Part shown: positions 33,882 through 44,989 of the stretch, piece after piece
Numbering within the stretch: the first letter of the stretch is position 1
How the letters are laid out: each line of letters opens with the position of its first letter
Assembly (NCBI GenBank): GCA_918026815.1
Contig: CAKJVC010000088.1
Span: 496,001-560,000 of the forward strand
Length of the DNA: 64,000 nt
Direction: 5' to 3'
From: Chalara sp. BL73
Taxonomy: Eukaryota > Ascomycota > Leotiomycetes > Helotiales
Program-made: the position numbers and the translations under genes
Notes under the pieces: generated by a model
Database searches by the model: none
What the model was told of the DNA's origin: nothing
The model's input: only the letters and a program-made list of their open reading frames with translations

Positions 33882-33931
33882 GCCGTTGTAGCTCAGTCCG
33901 GCAACTGGTGGTTCGATTCCCACCCTGGGCA
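33882..33931 (+). pseudogene. tRNA-like remnant lacking the anticodon arm
   Basis: About 50 bases resemble the two ends of a tRNA fused together. TTGTAGCTCAGTCCGG looks like the D-arm/A-box, and GGTGGTTCGATTCCCACC is a good T-arm/B-box with a closed stem; CCTGGGC resembles a 3' acceptor strand. The distance between boxes is too short for an anticodon arm, and the acceptor halves (GCCGTTG and CCTGGGC) pair only at the outer positions. It could be a deleted tRNA gene or the head of a tRNA-derived short element. Confidence 0.55.
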
Positions 33932-34965
33932 AGCGCTTTCCCCTCTATTCTGTTCGTTTTCTTATTCATTTTGGCTCTTTCCTGCTTACTTGCGTAGCTT
34001 GTGCTACATGGCATGATTTTGTGGGAAAGAGTGGGCTTGGGGAAGAGTTTGGCGAGGTCTTTCGTAGCCGTCGTTTCCATTTACAATATAACTTGCCAAG
34101 GTGCCCAGGAAGTGCTTTTAAAGGTTGGCGCTATATGGGCTAGTCCGGCTGGTCTCCCCTCAACGTCTATGTCTCTACGGCTAAGAAATAAGGGCCGATT
34201 CTTGACACGGCTATTCCCCTTTTTCACTTTGTCGTATGCTCGTCAATGTTTACTTCATTGTTAAGCAATTCCATAGAATTACTATCTACAAAGTAAAATT
34301 ACTTCCCCATTTACTAACAGATGTTCAATATCGAGATTTTGATTGTAGTAAAAGAGTTAAGTGCTAGCGGCCGGTGCTAAGTTCAGCCACTCAGTTCTCA
34401 ACCGGAAAGTATAGATACAGCAATCTACCAGACCTGGGCGGGGTCTCCATCGAGGAAGCACGAGTTGGATCTTACAGTGCTAATCACATGGAAATTGCAA
34501 AGAAGATCGGGCAGTAGCTAAGACACTTAATACTCTAGTGCAAACCCAATTTAGTATGCTTAATTCGGCACTTAACAAAAAGGATCCCAACATTGGTTGT
34601 TACGAGCATAAAAAAGGGATTGCAGAGTTCAAATCTTGCCCTTATATCCCTACTGACTATGGGCAGCCGATAATAAGCTAGATGAAGGCCAACAGCTAAT
34701 CCCCTCCTGCTTTTGGGGACCTGAAGGCTTGGGTGAGACGAGTGGCTTAAGTCTGGGCCAAAAAACTGGCTTCGAATGGGTATTTATTTCACGGGCCGGA
34801 TGGGAAAACTGCACGGAAAATGCTGAAAGAAGTAGAGCTATGTACGGGGCATCTTTCTTCTAGGCTACTAAGCACATTGGCAGCCGGATTAGAGGATGCA
34901 GGAATTGGTGCGAGGATATCTCATCGCATTTGAAAGATCAATTGCCAAATCCTAGATCCAGAAAA

Positions 34966-35816
34966 TTATAATAAAGCTAGAACAGCTAAGTATTTAGTGA
35001 TCAAGTTGCGTGATATAAACGCGAGGGCTTTGCTATTTCGTTCCGAATGTGGGATAGTTGTGAAGTCTGCATTGTTTGTGATAAGCTCGTACAATGTAAA
35101 TACGACTCTAGGCACGTCATCTCGACCACCCAGCAAGCCTCTGTTTCCGCATGTAGCCCAATTCCAGTCAAAGAGAAGGAGGTTGTGTGTCTCGGGATCG
35201 ATGGTCAGATTTCGAGGCGCAATATCTTGATGCATGATTCCCACTTCCAGGTTTAGAAAATTCACTGGTTGGGTAAGCTGCCGTATCCACTCAAATCGGA
35301 AAGGTATCTTTAGATTCACGAGTGCTCCACCTAGAATGTACTTCGTTGTGGATCCAATCACCCGAGGCTCTAGGTCTCCCAAAACAACGCGACCAATTGG
35401 TACGATATTGGGATACGGCGGCAGGTTTTTGGGCAGGTTCAGTTCATCCCAGGCCATCTGCTCTAGCCGAGGCTTCCCCATGGGATTGAATTCGAAGGCG
35501 ACCTTTTGAGAATTCCCGGATTTGTCTTCGTATAATGAGATGCTAACACCTGGCCCAAGCCGATCGAGCTCTTGAAGCTTGGAGTACTGGACCACACGGC
35601 AGCCGGCAAGTGACTTAACCATGGAGAAAGGAAAATATGGAACGAAAATGGTTTTTCCCTCTTCTGGATCTATAGAGACTCCAGCAAGGAGTCTCTCGCC
35701 GTCAACTGCAACTGAGTGAACTTCGGGCGATAGATAATTAGCGAATCACGCCAAAACAAGGATCTCTTTGCTTCATAAGGTGGAAAGAGCCTGGCGGTGC
35801 CTTTGGCCTTGACCAT
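34966..35816 (-). pseudogene. Frameshifted and truncated kinase-like gene
   Basis: The main open frame (35622-34966) resembles a family of fungal protein-kinase-like proteins. It has ELDRLGPGVSISLYED, an N-lobe-like KVAFEFNPMGKPRLEQMAWD, and a catalytic-loop-like MHQDIAPRNLTIDPETHNLL followed by LLFDWNWA where kinases have DFG. The same frame is open upstream to about 35730 (PEVHSVAVDGERLLAG), but the expected N-terminus, starting at ATG 35816 (ARLFPPYEAKRSLFWRD), is in another frame. No plausible intron joins the two. The C-terminus stops soon after GRDDVPRVVFTLYELITN in unrelated sequence, so the tail is missing. I read it as broken; lack of a normal metal-binding Asp also argues against kinase activity. 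Confidence 0.65.
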
Positions 35817-38294
35817 GCGCAGTTAGTCCCAATAGAGGACATTGCGGTAAGTCTTAGTTTTAGGATTATCCTCTGAGCCAAGGTAATTCTGACCCTCTGC
35901 GTGAAGCCTTTGTTGAGGATTGATCATTGCGATATGGAAACTCCAAAATAGCAGTTTTAATCTTGCTTTGTCATTGTGGTCAAATTTAGTTGCCTCCAAG
36001 TTTTGGAGGTGGCCGAGGGGTTGTACCTGGTACGGGCAGTAACAAAGGGATTTTCTGCTCTCAGTGGACAAAGAAACTGGCAGAAAGGTTATATAAGGAA
36101 GCCAGTGTCTAACGATTAATGTAGAATATATCACCAACCAGCGAAGTGATTTGTGTAGTATTTGAAACGATTTATGAAAAGTATTAAAATGTTGACATCC
36201 AATTGAATCTCCTTATTGTTTGTCGCTGTTATTTTATGCAACTTACTTGTCTTTCAGAGTCTCGTTTATATTATAACCGTTTTGGTGTTCGCAAGGCAGA
36301 GATGCTCTCCAGCCGCATGTCATGAAACACAATCATCGAACAGGCATATACAAGAGTTTTTCCGTCCATACTCTTCAGATTAAACATACTCTTTCGATGA
36401 ACATTCCTGATGGAGCCTTATTACTATCAGGCTTTCGACCGGCTCTCAGCCTTCTAGATTCCCTACCGATGTACATCCTTATCCAAAGCCCTCTGGTCAA
36501 TATGGCAGCGCTAATTGCACTGAGTTAAATGGGAAGGAATGTGATAAATCAGCTAGACAACAGCCTGAACAACCCAAACAATTGTGCTTGCGGTTGGTAT
36601 GTTTACTACTCGAGCATCTGCGACCATGCGTACCAGAAGGCTCCATACCGATGCGGCGCCACAACTGCCATATCTAGTACAATTTGCTTCTGCAAGACTC
36701 CAGAACCAAGGGATATCGTTCAGGCACCGCAGATCAACGCCTAATGCCATGCCTGCTGATTTCCAGTATTTGGGTGGGTGGGAGTTTTTGATGATTTAAC
36801 GAAAATGTTAAGCATGTAATCCCAGGCTTAGTAGAAACTGATGCTTTTGGGAGAGCGCCAGGGACATTCGACGGCGCCGGTGGTATTGATAGTGGAGGTA
36901 TATGCAGAGACTGGGTTCTCAGACGCGTCAGACTACTTTTAATGTCACTAGCTCTTTATCTGCGGGGGAAGCCCATTAAAATCTAGGCCGTATTGCATTA
37001 CAGCGCACTGCTACTCCAGTGCACGTTCCAGTTCGAAGACTGCCAAATCCAGCTCCAATAATCGCCATCTTTCTTGGATATTAGGAAGCCCTGCTGGTCC
37101 GCAGCGTGCAGACACGACTTACCGAGGAAGGTAAGGTATCTAGATACTCAAAACTGTGAGTGAACCCGGGTAAATATGTATGGTAATGATAAGCAGCATG
37201 CCTTACTAATGGTCACATCGTATAGCCGAAAAAACATTTGCCATGTACCTATCGAGGTCTAAGTTGTGGTGGAATATGGCAGACAGAATATCATCTTCAC
37301 TATTGTCGAATCGGGAGAGGTTCTATGATGGCTCATATCTTGCTCAACTCCGTAATAAGTGACTTATTAAGCTATATATCCGTTGGATGTATTACTAGAG
37401 ACGATAATTATCATGATCACACCTTGGAGAGTCTGATTTAAGATCAACCCCTATCATAAGCGAGGAAAGGTGGGGTAACCGGAGTATATTTACATGAATA
37501 AGCATTCTGAAAGCCGAATGCATAAGGTTGTCTCCTAAAGTGACTCAAGTTTCATAAGAATATTTCATTTATCTCCTACGCCGACCCAGATACAAAAACG
37601 ATGACAACATCTCAGACACTTGGAAGTCCGCCAAGGACGTAGACATCATCTAATCTCTTGGCAAGTAGCAGGATCATGGCAGATCACATGACTATACAAG
37701 AAACTTATGGCTTTGCTAGAACGCGGCGATGGCTCCCCCAAGGTTGGACAGACAAAGAGAGAGATGGAGAGTGTTCAAAGGATGCTTTATTACAGCGCTT
37801 GCCGGAGAATTGAAACCTGATCTTAGTTCATCCCATTCACCAGCCACAGTGGCTTGGAACATGCCATCCACCCTAAACCTGATGTGCTCTAAGTCCTGGC
37901 TCTAGGCAGGCAAGTCGTGATCCATTCTCAACCCCGTCCCGTAACCGGTACTATTACCTTTTTTGTTTATAATCACTGAAACTTCCATCCTTCTCCCCGT
38001 TCGCTCCCCCAAAGACTCTGCAGCTTTTACATTGTCCTTTTATTGATGTCTTTTTGAACATTTGCATCCTCGGGCTATTGACAATCGACTGTGCACACCC
38101 CTGCACCCAATCTCTTCAGCCTCGTCATCCAGATTCGCCATCACAATTCCAGGGTCTGACTGGACCTTTCGGTGTCGCCCGCGTCCCCCAGCAGCTCCCA
38201 TCGGCAACGTCACAAGAACTTCAGCTAAACTGTGCGGCTCAATCTGCTCTCAAGACCATTCATCATCTATTGTCGACCATACTGAACTATAACT

Positions 38295-40071
38295 ATGGCT
38301 TCAACTTCCGAAAATTCCTCTCCTCCGGCTCAGCGGGGTTACGAATTTCCCCGCGGACGGCTGAGGCTGTCGCAAAACGACCCCTCCAGAATACCTCTTG
38401 TTTTGGTAGCATGCGGAAGCTGTACGTACAAGCAATATAGTTTTAAATTCTAGCATCAGTCTAACTAGCAGATAGTTTCTCCCATCACATATCTACACTT
38501 ACGCATGTTTGAAATGGTATGTCCCCATCAAAATTTTTGGAAGTGCCTGCCCACTCTCGAGGTATCAGAACGAGCCGCATAGGCATACTACGCCCCGGCG
38601 ATGTTTACATCGAAGGTCGAATAAGACACAACATCGCAGGAGTACAAAATAGTTTGCGGGCTCTCCTTGGAGAAACTCGGTTGATTATACGAGAGTGGGC
38701 TTGCGCAATCGAAAATTACGGTATTGCTGTATGTCGCTCAGGACGAGGCTAACTTTTTCTTGCAGGCCTTCGACTTTGCGAAATTCCAGACCGAGTTTGA
38801 GATTCTAGGAGGATATTTATCACCTGTGAGCGATGCATACAAGAAGGTTGGCCTAGCACCTGCTGTCCACAGGCATGTTACCGCCGTGACCTAACTATAT
38901 AAACCGCTAACATAAGTAGACTTCAAATGTGCCAGCTTGCTGTTGACCAAACATCAAACTGGCTGATGGTTGATTCATACGAGGCCACCAATCCAGAATA
39001 TATGCCAACAGCTTGTAAGTGATTTTCATCAGGAGTTTTAACTTGAAGGGATATTGGAGTTTGAGACCCCAACACATGGCTTAGCAGAAATTCTCTACAC
39101 AATATCATGAAACTATAGTGCTTTGTTGGGAAGGCAATAGGGCTCTTTTCTACTACTTTGAGAGCTCTGAACTGACTCTTTATACAGTGGTTCTCGATCA
39201 CTTTGAGCACGAGATAAATACTGTACTTGGAGGCGCAGAACGGCCTGACGGGACACAAGTTCCTGTTAAGATTGCGCTTCTCGCTGGTAAGTCTATCACC
39301 TGGAATAGATCCACTTAATTGATATTGTATCTTGCGCAGTGCTGACTATTATTCACTTCAGGCGCTGATCTCATCGAAACCATGTCGACACGTAGGTGCT
39401 TTGCTACTGACTTTTATTCATCCAACTTTGTCTCTATAGCTCAAGATGTATTATTCGCAGCACGAAACAAGAGACTTTTGCACACACTCTCGCCATTTTT
39501 ATCGAGAATATGCTAATAGTTAAACACAGCCGGTGTCTGGAGCGAAAAGGATCTTGATCACATTTGTAAGGACCACACATGTTTTATGATACTTAGAAGC
39601 TCATTAAATACTGACCGGTTCTAGTGGGGAAGTTTGGGACATTCATTGTTGGTAAGTCCAATATTTGACCTGGCCTAATCAAAGTAATAACAGAATTTGC
39701 AGAGAGATCAGGCACAGATGTTGATCAAGCTGTTAGCAATCTTTCAGCGTGGAAGAACAATATTTATGTTATCCAGCAGTAAGTACACATTGTGATCTTG
39801 AAGCAGTAATAACAACATATAAGCTCAATCTGATACGGCACTGACTCTCCTCACAAGATTGGTACAAAATGACGTTAGCAGCACCAAGATTAGACTGTTC
39901 CTGCGACGTGATATGAGCGTTCGATACCTCATTCCGGAACCCGTCATCCAGTATATCGAGGAACATGGGTTATATTTGGACGATGCAGCCTCAGACGGAA
40001 AAGGGAAATCGCACAGCACGGATATTAACAGCAAAGACTCTGCTGCAGGCAGCAGTGTGTCTAAGAGTTAG
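38295..40071 (+). CDS. NMA1: Nicotinamide mononucleotide adenylyltransferase (NMNAT)
   Basis: Ten exons (38295-38421, 38476-38516, 38766-38872, 38920-39014, 39188-39286, 39362-39391, 39530-39565, 39625-39651, 39703-39778, 39858-40071) give 283 aa. The enzyme joins NMN (or nicotinate mononucleotide) and ATP to make NAD(+) or its deamido form. The nucleotidyltransferase loop is [20 protein letters not shown], spanning the first splice junction. [13 protein letters not shown] and [14 protein letters not shown] follow, and the C-terminal signature is [20 protein letters not shown]. Every junction keeps frame. The third intron uses a GC donor (AG|GCATGT). Introns 2, 4 and 7 (249, 173, 138 nt) are long for this genome. 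It is the first intact gene after the AT-rich block. Confidence 0.92.
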
Positions 40072-40965
40072 GCTTGGAAGACACGATACACTCGCTATGA
40101 ATTTATTACAGGGGCGTTCTGGTCATAGATCATGCTCTTTCCAGTCGCAAAGACTGGTAACTTGGCGCTTGGGTTAATAAGGCTACGCTACAAGTTAGCT
40201 ATTCTCGCAAGGAGTACTGTAACAACAACTTTAATGCCGCTCGGGCAACCACAGCACAATCCCGCCAAAGACATCATTCTGCAGCATCCTCTGCCCTCAG
40301 ATCTCTCACACAGCCCTCCGTGGCTGTGGACTGGGAGATATCAGGGCATCAAGCACAGTATTCTGCCTGCCTAGAAGCAGCCACGGTGATGTCGTCAATT
40401 AGGATTTAAGGGGATAATACCGGTTTGAACTCATCTTTATAAATAAGATAAATAGGCAAAGCAAGATATAGAAAAGTTTCCCTCACAATACTGACCTCGT
40501 ACCCACTCTGCCAATAGTGATGTGTCGTTGCTATTCAAGAATCTTTCCACCCGCTAATGAGATTGTATTTATTTAATAGGCTGAATATGGTCCTGGGGAT
40601 GGATATTGAGAATGGGCAAAATGAGACGACAGTCAAATGAGACGCTACTAGCCGGGTGGGAGGTCGTCCAATGTATCAAACGTTACGCACATCTCATCGC
40701 ACGTCTTAAGATTCTGATGGAGAGCGGAAGCGCCAACGCAGTATCTGAAATCTTTCATTCCATAATATCTACGCTAAATGCTGTCACTCATGCACATAAG
40801 GTATTTTCTCTAGTCATTTCATTGGCATCAAGAAAAAGTGTTATCCATCCCTGGCTAAAAAGCATCCACCCGAATGCATTCCCTCTGGTATAGAAACCTC
40901 ACGGTCAAACGCCTCTAAAATGCATGATCCATTCCCTCGTCTCATCCTCCCCATCTCTCAAATTC
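40072..40965. other. Convergent intergenic region
   Basis: This is the 3' flank of the NMNAT and exportin-T genes. A 95-codon open frame at 40606-40893 has no recognisable domain and starts at a TTG; I do not call it. Confidence 0.5.
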
Positions 40966-43900
40966 TCATCTTCGGTTACGCAGTGTCCCAAGCAGGTATG
41001 TCGCCAATCCTTTCCTTTCTGGAGAGGTGACCATGCTCTTTATGAAGTCGGAACCATCCATGCCCATTGATGGAAAGAACTCACTTTGCAAGTGCTGAAG
41101 GAAAAGGTCCCCTGTCTTGATATAGATCGTTTGTTCTAAGCCAGCTATCTCATTTAGAACTTGCTTTGCCTGAGCGTCATTGCCGGGATGAAATGTAGGC
41201 TCGCGGAGAACTTCCCAGCAAACAGGGTGAAAACGTTGGATCAGAAACTGATCAAAGCCTGGGAAGGCAGGCGACGGCGGGATAGAGGAGGTGACAGGAG
41301 CTTTTCCCACCTCCGCAATACTTGGGCCGCCCCAGAGGTCGGCCATGCGTGTGAGGACGGAGAAGGCAAGGCGACTTGCCATCAGGTTGCCTTGACCTGC
41401 TGTGACAGTCTTTGCTAATGTTGTGATCGAGACGATGAGCGTCTCGAAAAATGCCTGGTTTTTGTCACTAACTAGAACAGCGCCAAGATCATTATTGAGA
41501 ATTATCTGAACGAACGTCAGATATTCTCGACGGAGCTCTGCAAGCTGGATTTCGTCATCAGTTCCAGTAACGGGCTCAGCCAAGCCGATGAAGACTCGCT
41601 GGAAGAGAGGAGTTAGAAGGGAATCCAGAACGTCATAGATGTCCTTCTTAAATCCGAAGACTACTTGATCTAATAGACGAAGGAACATGGCCATTTCATC
41701 CTTTGAGGAGCTTTGCGACAGAAGTCCGTCTATCCATCGGGGGAGTAGTGGTAGGATCCCAATACCCATGACGCCCATAAGTCTACTGAAGGCGGCTCGA
41801 CTTGCTGTCCGAACGTCAAAAGATGTTCTCAAAGACTCCAGAGCAATGAGAATGGCTTCTGAGGCACGACTGAATTCTTCTGTAACCTGTTGGCTAGGTG
41901 CGTGATGCGCTGTGGCAGAATTTCCTGGCGTCCAGTCCGAAAATCCATGTGCTAGGGTTCCGAGAGCCATAATAACATGGTGAATCTGAAGTATAGCTTG
42001 TGCATCTCCTGATTTCGCAGGCTCTAAATTACGCTGTATTTCGGAAAATAAAGGATCTAGAATTGATCGCGCATAGATGATCTGTTTCTCCACTGGAATA
42101 CTTGCTTCTGAGGATATAGTACCTATGGCTTCGAAGAGGTACAACTGCCCATTAAATGTAGCATCGGCAGAATGGTCGCTCTCGTCCGAGGACATATCAT
42201 CTCCAGATTCTTCTTGGATTTCTGCCCGAATGGGCAATAAGTCACTGATAGACTTGATCACAGTCTCGGCAACGTTGCCAACGTGTGCTCTAAGATGCTT
42301 CACGAACCGGAAGAAAAGGTACCAAGATCGTGTCCGCACTCTGATGTGTTGGTGGTGAACAAGTTGCACAAATTGCTCAAGAACTTGTGGAATATAGTTG
42401 ATCTGACTCTCGAAGAAGGAGCAATATCGTACACAAATTTCCATGTACTGAAGTTGAATGGCAGGATGGTTAAAGGATGCGATTCCTTGGATATATTAGC
42501 GTGGTTCATAACATTTAGCATTCGAACCTTACCAGACTCAACCATTTTTGCCATCATGACGATAAGACGCTCGGCAGCAACTCCTGAGGGCTCGCTCTTG
42601 GCATATAGACCCCCATTGGGGACCGTGAGTTCTCCAAAGAGATACATCTCATGAAGTGCTAAGTCGAGGTCACGCCAGTCCATCTGTCCTCCTTGTTGAT
42701 CAAGATTCTGAAATGTGTTCCCAACCACGTTGCTCAGAATATCTATATACAGACCTTCGTCGACTGCAGAGACACTCTTTTGGAGCACCTGCAGCCGCTT
42801 CCGGAGTTCTTGAAATTCTGCTTCGTCCGTTTGTTCGTCCTCATCTCCCCACGAAGAGGTCTCATCGTACCTCATCTTTTGAATTATAGCATTGAGTATT
42901 GGTGACAGCATGGCGGAATATACAGGAGGCAAGGGCTTAGCCTTACGCAAGAAGGTAAGGAGATCGGTGATAGAAGAAATGACAGATGAGCATATCTCAT
43001 CATACTCATCAGAAAAGAAGCGAAGTAGATGCGGGAGAAAGGTCTGTAATAGTTGTTCTGCTTGTGCTCGAGTTTCAGTCTCAACCTTAGTATCCTCAAG
43101 AATTCTGACAACATCAGAAACCGTATTGTTGACAAGCTTGGCAACTGCTTCTGCAAGATCAACATCATAGCTTGAAGTAGTGCGGAGTTCATGTAGAGGT
43201 GGGCTCGCAACAAGCTGAGAGACGACACCTCCCAGGTTCAAGAATATGATCATGCTAATTTTATCAGCAGGCTTCATCTTCTTGCCAACGATTTCAGTGA
43301 ATGTGTTGATAGCTGCATCTCGAACTCTGTCTTCCGAGTTGGTAGGATTAGTTCTGCCAACAAGCGGAAACAAGAGGTTGAGAGTATCTTGGTTAACAAC
43401 CAAAGATATGTCAATCCAATCTACCCACTTCCCAATTACTTTCAGAGCCATCTCCACAACCTTGTCATTTTGTCCTTGCCACTGTGTAAGAATTTGCTGC
43501 CAGGAAGCTGCAACTTTTCTAACATCTCGAGCTCGTAGAATATCTTTTAGCTCCGTATTACGCTTACCATTCGAGTTGGCTCCTGTGATGTGTACATCGG
43601 CAATCTCATCGTGCACAGATTCGAGAAGTCGAAGGTAGAAAACAACACCGCTCAAATTATCCCTTGATCCATTGTTTTGTAGGCTGGTCAGGCTCAAGAA
43701 ATCATCGAAGAAGGTGCTCCAGCTATCTTTGTATAACGCCACAAACAGTAATGTTAGGGCCTGGGCGAGTTTGTTTTGCAGACTTGCTGGATCAACATCG
43801 TCCGGATTTCCTGAGCCATACGTCCGTCTAACATAGTCTACCAATGTGTCTTTGATATGTCCAAGTGCCTGGCTATCTTGCTGGGCCTGAATAGCGTGGT

Positions 43901-44215
43901 TGACTACATCTAGGGAAACTAAGCGGACAACCTCAACAGGTCTTGGTGAGCGTGTGAAGAGCGATAGGCATGCTTCTCTACCTGCTGGATCGGTGCGAAG
44001 CTGGTTGATGAACTCAAAGGCTTGAGATTTGAGATTTTGGTCGGTAGCAGGGTTCCAGGCTATCTGAATGGCATTGTCGACCTGAACCAAGGCGTGTTAG
44101 CACATTTTGGAGCATCAAAGGCAAGGTACAACAGCATTTAGCAATGGAAGTGCTTGAGGCCGCAACCCCACCATCATGCATAATGAACGCTGCAATAACG
44201 TACTTGAGTATCCAT
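40966..44215 (-). CDS. LOS1: Exportin-T (tRNA export receptor)
   Basis: Three exons (44215-44204, 44081-42533, 42485-40966) give 1,026 aa, the usual length for this karyopherin. Exportin-T carries tRNA out of the nucleus with Ran-GTP. The N-terminus after the first join is MDTQVDNAIQIAWNPATDQ, followed by importin-beta/exportin-type helical repeats: FEFINQLRTDPAGREACLSL, the WSTFFDDFLSL segment, and downstream YMEICVRYCSFFESQINYIP. The first coding exon is only 12 nt (ATG plus three codons) before a 122-nt intron with a GTACGT donor. Without it, the long frame would have to start at TTG, which supports the split start. The second intron is 47 nt with a GCTAAT branch site. Confidence 0.93.
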
Positions 44216-44743
44216 AGCTACCCTGTCCAGCTATTTACAAGTTGTGGGAGGAATGGCCGTGAAGCCAGAGGTTCGCTGTCACTACTTTGTTAACAGCGGG
44301 ATATTTTCTGGTATGGCCTGCCTTGTGGCTCTTGCTCTGCTATGGAATCATAGGTGCTGCTGGGAAGAAAGGCCCCGATGATCAAGAGCAGTAAGGTATT
44401 GTAATAGGTCAAAAGTTACCAGGGAATTCGTCTTTGTATGTATGGTCTAGTGTCAATCAGGCTGCGCTGTCAATATGTTTATGGGCACTTCAGGTCGGTG
44501 TGCGTCCAACCCCACCAATATCCGGGCCGACATTTTCAGCCTTGGGGATCGGTCACGTGTACCTATAAGTATCTTCTTAACAGAACTCTTTTCAAAAGCC
44601 AATCGATTCATGAAAGGCATTAATCTCCTATGGTACACACATTATGCATTCTTTACAAAACATATGCTAGTTTTCTTGTCCAAGCAGCCCATCCATCGCT
44701 TATAGACGACCGATAGACAGTCGAAGAACGCCAGCAATGAGAT

Positions 44744-44989
44744 CTATCCCTCCACTCTATGAGACGCCAATCTTCGCAGAAAGGACAAGCTACCTCTGCC
44801 GCAGAAATACACTGTGGCAGCCACAAATGCCAATAAAAAGAGGAGATCCCAGGGGACGAAGACGCCAAGAAGTAGGAAACCCATGCCCAGCTTACGAAAC
44901 CACCGAACTTGATCTTCATGACTGCGGCGTCGTGACTTTGCCCAATCCTTGGATTGTGACGGCTCCCGAGAGTCTTCCTCGTCGTCCTG
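44744..44989 (-). other. In-frame 81-codon extension after the DnaJ/TPR stop codon
   Basis: Immediately after the TGA at 44992-44990 the same frame stays open for 81 codons to a TAG at 44746-44744. The encoded tail would be acidic, then basic (DWAKSRRRSHEDQVRWFRK), then a strongly hydrophobic stretch (GFLLLGVFVPWDLLFLLAFV) that fits a membrane span, then SLSFLRRLASHR. The stop context is CAA-TGA-CAG. Whether this is translated is unknown; it could also be chance or 3' UTR. Confidence 0.45.

Larger units (their letters stand above)
29637..38294. other. AT-rich gene-poor block with degraded coding-like fragments
   Basis: An 8.7-kb block, visibly richer in A/T and TpA than its flanks, without an intact gene that I can recognise. 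Fragments look like old coding sequence cut by stops and frame changes, for example on the minus strand at about 31430-31310 (frame reading TSYIGQILEAIGEGQTNLG) and 32430-33225 (several overlapping frames). A kinase-like pseudogene lies at 34966-35816 and a tRNA-like remnant at 33882-33931. The pattern is what decayed repeats or genes look like after repeat-induced point mutation, but I could not compute a RIP index. I found no terminal repeats or transposase motif. Confidence 0.6.

Noticed and set aside
36529..36744. 71-codon ORF with several Cys
   Set aside because: No signal peptide and no known pattern. It lies in AT-rich decayed sequence and is probably chance.
29637..38294. Intact transposon in the AT-rich block
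   Set aside because: I found no terminal inverted repeats, long terminal repeats, reverse transcriptase or transposase motif, so I call only decayed sequence.
40606..40893. 95-codon ORF between NMNAT and exportin-T
   Set aside because: It starts at TTG with internal ATGs, has no domain, and sits in a convergent 3' region.
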